Positions 52,252-54,706 of a stretch of DNA of 54,706 nt are shown piece after piece. Below the pieces are notes generated by a model. It made no database searches and was not told the origin of the DNA. It was given only the letters and a program-made list of their open reading frames with translations. Both the position numbers and the translations under genes were made by a program. Within the stretch, counting starts at the first letter, position 1. The number at the start of each line of letters is the position of its first letter. The stretch is from NCBI GenBank assembly GCA_949287395.1, contig CASEFZ010000100.1, positions 1 to 54,706 of the forward strand, in the 5' to 3' direction. The DNA is from an uncultured Verrucomicrobiota bacterium (GTDB lineage Bacteria > Verrucomicrobiota > Verrucomicrobiia > Opitutales > Intestinicryptomonadaceae).

Positions 52252-53625
52252 ATGAGGCTGCAGAAATTCCTGACAAAATCGCGAATAATCGACATTGAGA
52301 AAGTCGATTTCGGCGATGTTGTGTCGGCCCTATTGGCGACGGTTCCCGAGAGCCTCCTTGGCAACGAAGACCGCCGGCAAGTGAGGGACGACATAATAGA
52401 GAGGGAAAAGGCCATATCCACTTATTTGGGCGACGGCATTTGCATGCCCCATACCCGCGTGAAAGGCCTAAGGCAGAAGTACGTTTTTGCCGTGGGAAGA
52501 ACGCCCAACGGGGTTAAGTTTAATTCCTCGGACGAATACGGCGGAATCAGAATTGTTGTGATGCTGCTTTCAAACGAGGAAGTGGACACGTATCTGCAAA
52601 TTTTATCCACGCTTGCGCACATATTTTCCAGGCAGGAGTTGATAACAAAGCTCAACGCCTGCGCCGACATAAACGAATTCAGGGGCGCCGTAATGGAGGC
52701 GTTTTCAGGGGGAACCGATACCCAAAAGCAAAAAAAGGCCGCCCCGCTGAGGTTGCGTTCGCTTGAGAAAGAGGACAGAATAAACCTCCTTCTTGCGCGC
52801 ACGGCGGTAAAAATTGCAAAAGTTTCCAAGTGTTCGTCCATTCTCCTGCAGGGAGACTCGTTTAAGACAATACCGGATTTGACGCGCTATTTTGGAGACT
52901 TCAACGTAGTGGTTATGACCGAAAAGAATCTTTCGTTCCGCATACCAAGCTGGAATGTCATAAACGTAAGGTCTTTTTCAGCGTCGAGGTTTTCGCAGTT
53001 AAGAAGCGCAATAATGATAGGTTTGACGCGCGGCCTGTTTAATTCAAAAGACAAAATCTGCTGCATAGGCGGCGTCCGCAACAGCAATCTGATAGACACG
53101 CTCACAATTCTCGACATAGAGAGGGAGTTCTCGGATATTTTCATACAGAAAGACATGTTGCCTGCGGGTGTTAAGCCCGAAGTTGTCGAGCGCGTTATAG
53201 ACATAGCCACTGAGCTTTCAATAGAGGGCCGAGAGGGAAAGCCAGTTGGCTGCATATTTGTTCTTGGGAAATTTGACGACCTAAAGCCGCACCTGAAGCA
53301 GTTGATTTTAAACCCGTTTTACGGATATAAACCGGAGGACCGCAATGTCCTAAATCCCTTTATGGACGAAACGGTAAAGGAATTTTCTCTAATAGACGGC
53401 GCCTTTATAATAGACGGGAGCGGAATATTAGAGGCTGCGGGCGCCCTCATACACACTCCGGACTTCAAATTGCAATTGCCGGGCGGGTTGGGCGCGCGCC
53501 ACGCGGCGGCCTATGCGATATCTTTAATTGCGGATTGCCTGTCTTTTGTTGTGTCTTCGTCCACGGGACAAATCACCGTGTTCAGAAAGGGGCAAATGAT
53601 GCCTCTGACAGACAAACGCAAATAA
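52252..53625 (+). CDS. PTS EIIA domain fused to a DacZ-like diadenylate cyclase
   Basis: A 457-residue protein. Residues 1-155 look like a PTS EIIA type-2 (fructose/nitrogen) domain, with the phospho-acceptor His67 in GICMPHTRV and a second His123 in LAHIFSR. Residues 170-300 (INLLLARTAVKIAKVSKCSSILL, DFNVVVMTEKNLSF, AIMIGLTRGLFNSKDKICCIGGV) resemble the pyruvate-kinase-C-like domain of archaeal DacZ. Residues 330-457 form the DAC (DisA_N) catalytic domain: EFSLIDGAFII (DGA at 382-384), LPGGLGARHAAA (RH at 416-417) and the closing VVSSSTGQITVFRKG. The RHAAA form is like archaeal rather than DisA/CdaA RHR. The likely product is c-di-AMP, with possible PTS control. A terminator follows. Confidence 0.82.
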   Translation: MRLQKFLTKSRIIDIEKVDFGDVVSALLATVPESLLGNEDRRQVRDDIIEREKAISTYLGDGICMPHTRVKGLRQKYVFAVGRTPNGVKFNSSDEYGGIRIVVMLLSNEEVDTYLQILSTLAHIFSRQELITKLNACADINEFRGAVMEAFSGGTDTQKQKKAAPLRLRSLEKEDRINLLLARTAVKIAKVSKCSSILLQGDSFKTIPDLTRYFGDFNVVVMTEKNLSFRIPSWNVINVRSFSASRFSQLRSAIMIGLTRGLFNSKDKICCIGGVRNSNLIDTLTILDIEREFSDIFIQKDMLPAGVKPEVVERVIDIATELSIEGREGKPVGCIFVLGKFDDLKPHLKQLILNPFYGYKPEDRNVLNPFMDETVKEFSLIDGAFIIDGSGILEAAGALIHTPDFKLQLPGGLGARHAAAYAISLIADCLSFVVSSSTGQITVFRKGQMMPLTDKRK

Positions 53626-53649
53626 CGGTTGGTTTCTCCCTTTGTTTTA

Positions 53650-53675
53650 GCCGCCGGCAAGCGGCGTTTTTTTTT
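53650..53675 (+). terminator. Rho-independent terminator after the EIIA-DAC gene
   Basis: GCCGC pairs with GCGGC across a CGGCAA loop, followed by nine T residues. Confidence 0.75.
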
Positions 53676-54236
53676 GTTTGCGGCTGCCGATAAAACACAA
53701 AAAAAGCGTCAGAAAAAATAACAAAGCCTACATCCAAATTGCACATTTTGAAGGGCCATACCCCCGCGCGAAGTTGCGGTGCTTTGTATTGCTTTCAAGG
53801 CGGCTTTAAAAATTAAGCGCAACGCGCAAATAAACAAATATACAACCTAAAAAGTGCTTTTGGCGCGGAAGTGGAATTTAGGCGCACAAACAAAATGAAT
53901 CTTTAAGCGTTAAAAATTAAAAAAAAGCGGCCTGTGCACTACAATCAAAACGCGCGCCATGCAAAATAAGTTTAAATCGCGCACCCGCAATATTGCCCAA
54001 ATTGCTGCCGACCCCTTGCATAGGCGCCTGAAAAAATCTAAAAAGACAAGCTATTTTGCAAAAATGCAGTCTATCTGCTTAATAAAATAATATCAGCTTT
54101 CGATTCAACATAGCGCAGACAACGGCAATTCCACCGCGCGGCAATCTGCGCAAAAATTTGAAGTTAAAATTGTCACACGCTTCATGTGGTGCGCATTTAC
54201 CCGCGCGGCAAATCTTTTTTAATACGCATTTCCGGA
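53676..54236. other. Non-coding gap between convergent genes
   Basis: About 560 AT-rich bases. I see no supported ORF, RNA or repeat. Confidence 0.4.
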
Positions 54237-54269
54237 TAAAAAAAGCCGCGCTCCGTTGGGAACGCGGCT
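54237..54269 (-). terminator. Rho-independent terminator after rpsA
   Basis: On the minus strand AGCCGCG and CGCGGCT form a 7-bp stem followed by a T-run, 26 bases after the rpsA stop. Confidence 0.85.
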
Positions 54270-54294
54270 CTGAAATTCCAACGAGTGGAAAAAC

Positions 54295-54706
54295 CTACTT
54301 CGTGGCCTCGTCGAGAATGTCGCCAAGAGACGTGAGGTCTTGGTCCTTGCGGATTTTTTCGAAAGCGGCAACCTCTTCAGCAAGGCGCTCGGCGTCGTAC
54401 TGGGCAGCCTTTATGGAAAGGCCTATGCGGCGCTCGTCGCGGTCAATCTTAACCACTCTGGCCTTGACTTCGTCGCCTACTTTCAAGACGTCCTTAATCT
54501 TGCCAACGCGGTCTTCGCTTATCTGGCTTATGTGTACAAGCCCGTCGATGTCGTTCTTAAGCTCGACAAACGCGCCGTAGTTGGTTATCTTGGAAACCTT
54601 GCCGGTGACGAGATCGCCAATCTTGAACAGAGAGTCTATTTCCTCCCACGGGTCTACTGAGAGCTGCTTTATGCCCAAAGAGATTCTCTGGTTTTCCGGA
54701 TCCACA
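54295..54706 (-). CDS. rpsA: 30S ribosomal protein S1 (C-terminal part, cut by the window edge)
   Basis: Partial, 136 residues; the 5' end is outside the window. It contains the end of one S1 repeat (DPENQRISLGIKQL) and a full S1 RNA-binding repeat: FKIGDLVTGKVSKITNYGAFVELKNDIDGLVHISQIS, then VGDEVKARVVKIDRDERRIGLSIKAA. This spacing is typical of the last repeats of ribosomal S1. An acidic C-terminal tail follows. S1 binds mRNA during initiation, which fits the weak Shine-Dalgarno signals seen at many starts here. Confidence 0.9.
   Translation of the reverse strand, partial: VDPENQRISLGIKQLSVDPWEEIDSLFKIGDLVTGKVSKITNYGAFVELKNDIDGLVHISQISEDRVGKIKDVLKVGDEVKARVVKIDRDERRIGLSIKAAQYDAERLAEEVAAFEKIRKDQDLTSLGDILDEATK

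Noticed and set aside
1..54706. CRISPR arrays, insertion sequences, prophage or integrase genes
   Set aside because: No regularly spaced direct repeats, transposases, integrases or phage structural genes were seen anywhere in the window.

Overview
The window looks like chromosomal DNA of a Verrucomicrobiota bacterium, probably Opitutae-like (inferred). Supporting signs are two PEP-CTERM surface proteins, a long three-domain IspG, Tat-exported Gfo/Idh/MocA oxidoreductases, a 52-residue small basic protein of the Verrucomicrobia/Chlamydiae/Planctomycetes type, and the core-gene order. Most of the window is ordinary housekeeping DNA, with an accessory stretch at about 1-19.4 kb and several unusual proteins between 39 and 54 kb.

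Left part (1-19.4 kb): a broken PEP-CTERM gene; a leftward metal-efflux operon (small Cys/His-rich secreted protein, TolC-like channel, adaptor with a His-rich tail, CusA/CzcA-like RND pump) with a palindromic operator candidate upstream; a secreted alpha/beta hydrolase; a GH3 glycosidase; a secreted unknown; a Tat-type FAD oxidoreductase; a marR gene whose partner efflux adaptor is cut off where it meets a truncated CpaB-like pilus gene; a secreted unknown; and an intact PEP-CTERM protein.

Middle (19.6-39.5 kb), mostly leftward: an unknown protein and a DEDDh exonuclease diverge from a HisN-like phosphatase. Then comes an isoprenoid/envelope operon transcribed uppS-cdsA-dxr-rseP-ispG, then pgk-tpiA, then a long cluster transcribed rplY-pth-rpsF-ssb-rplI-dnaB-bamA-ompH, and cutA plus a GNAT acetyltransferase. 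Rho-independent terminators on the minus strand close the ispG, tpiA and ompH ends.

Right part (39.6-54.7 kb), mostly rightward: two tandem Tat-exported Gfo/Idh/MocA paralogues, the small basic protein, pta, a large exported protein resembling the hydrazine-synthase alpha-subunit fold with two CxxCH haem motifs, a putative Na+/H+ antiporter, a leftward protein joining a histone-like Lys/Ala tail to a starch-binding-like module, tRNA-Arg(ACG), a displaced rpsR, a Sua5/YwlC enzyme, an isolated nuoA, and the end of rpsA.

The strongest candidate for something new is the protein at 52252-53625. It appears to join a PTS EIIA domain, a middle domain resembling the pyruvate-kinase-C-like domain of archaeal DacZ, and a C-terminal diadenylate cyclase (DAC) domain. 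This suggests a c-di-AMP synthase controlled by PTS phosphorylation. It directly follows the isolated nuoA.
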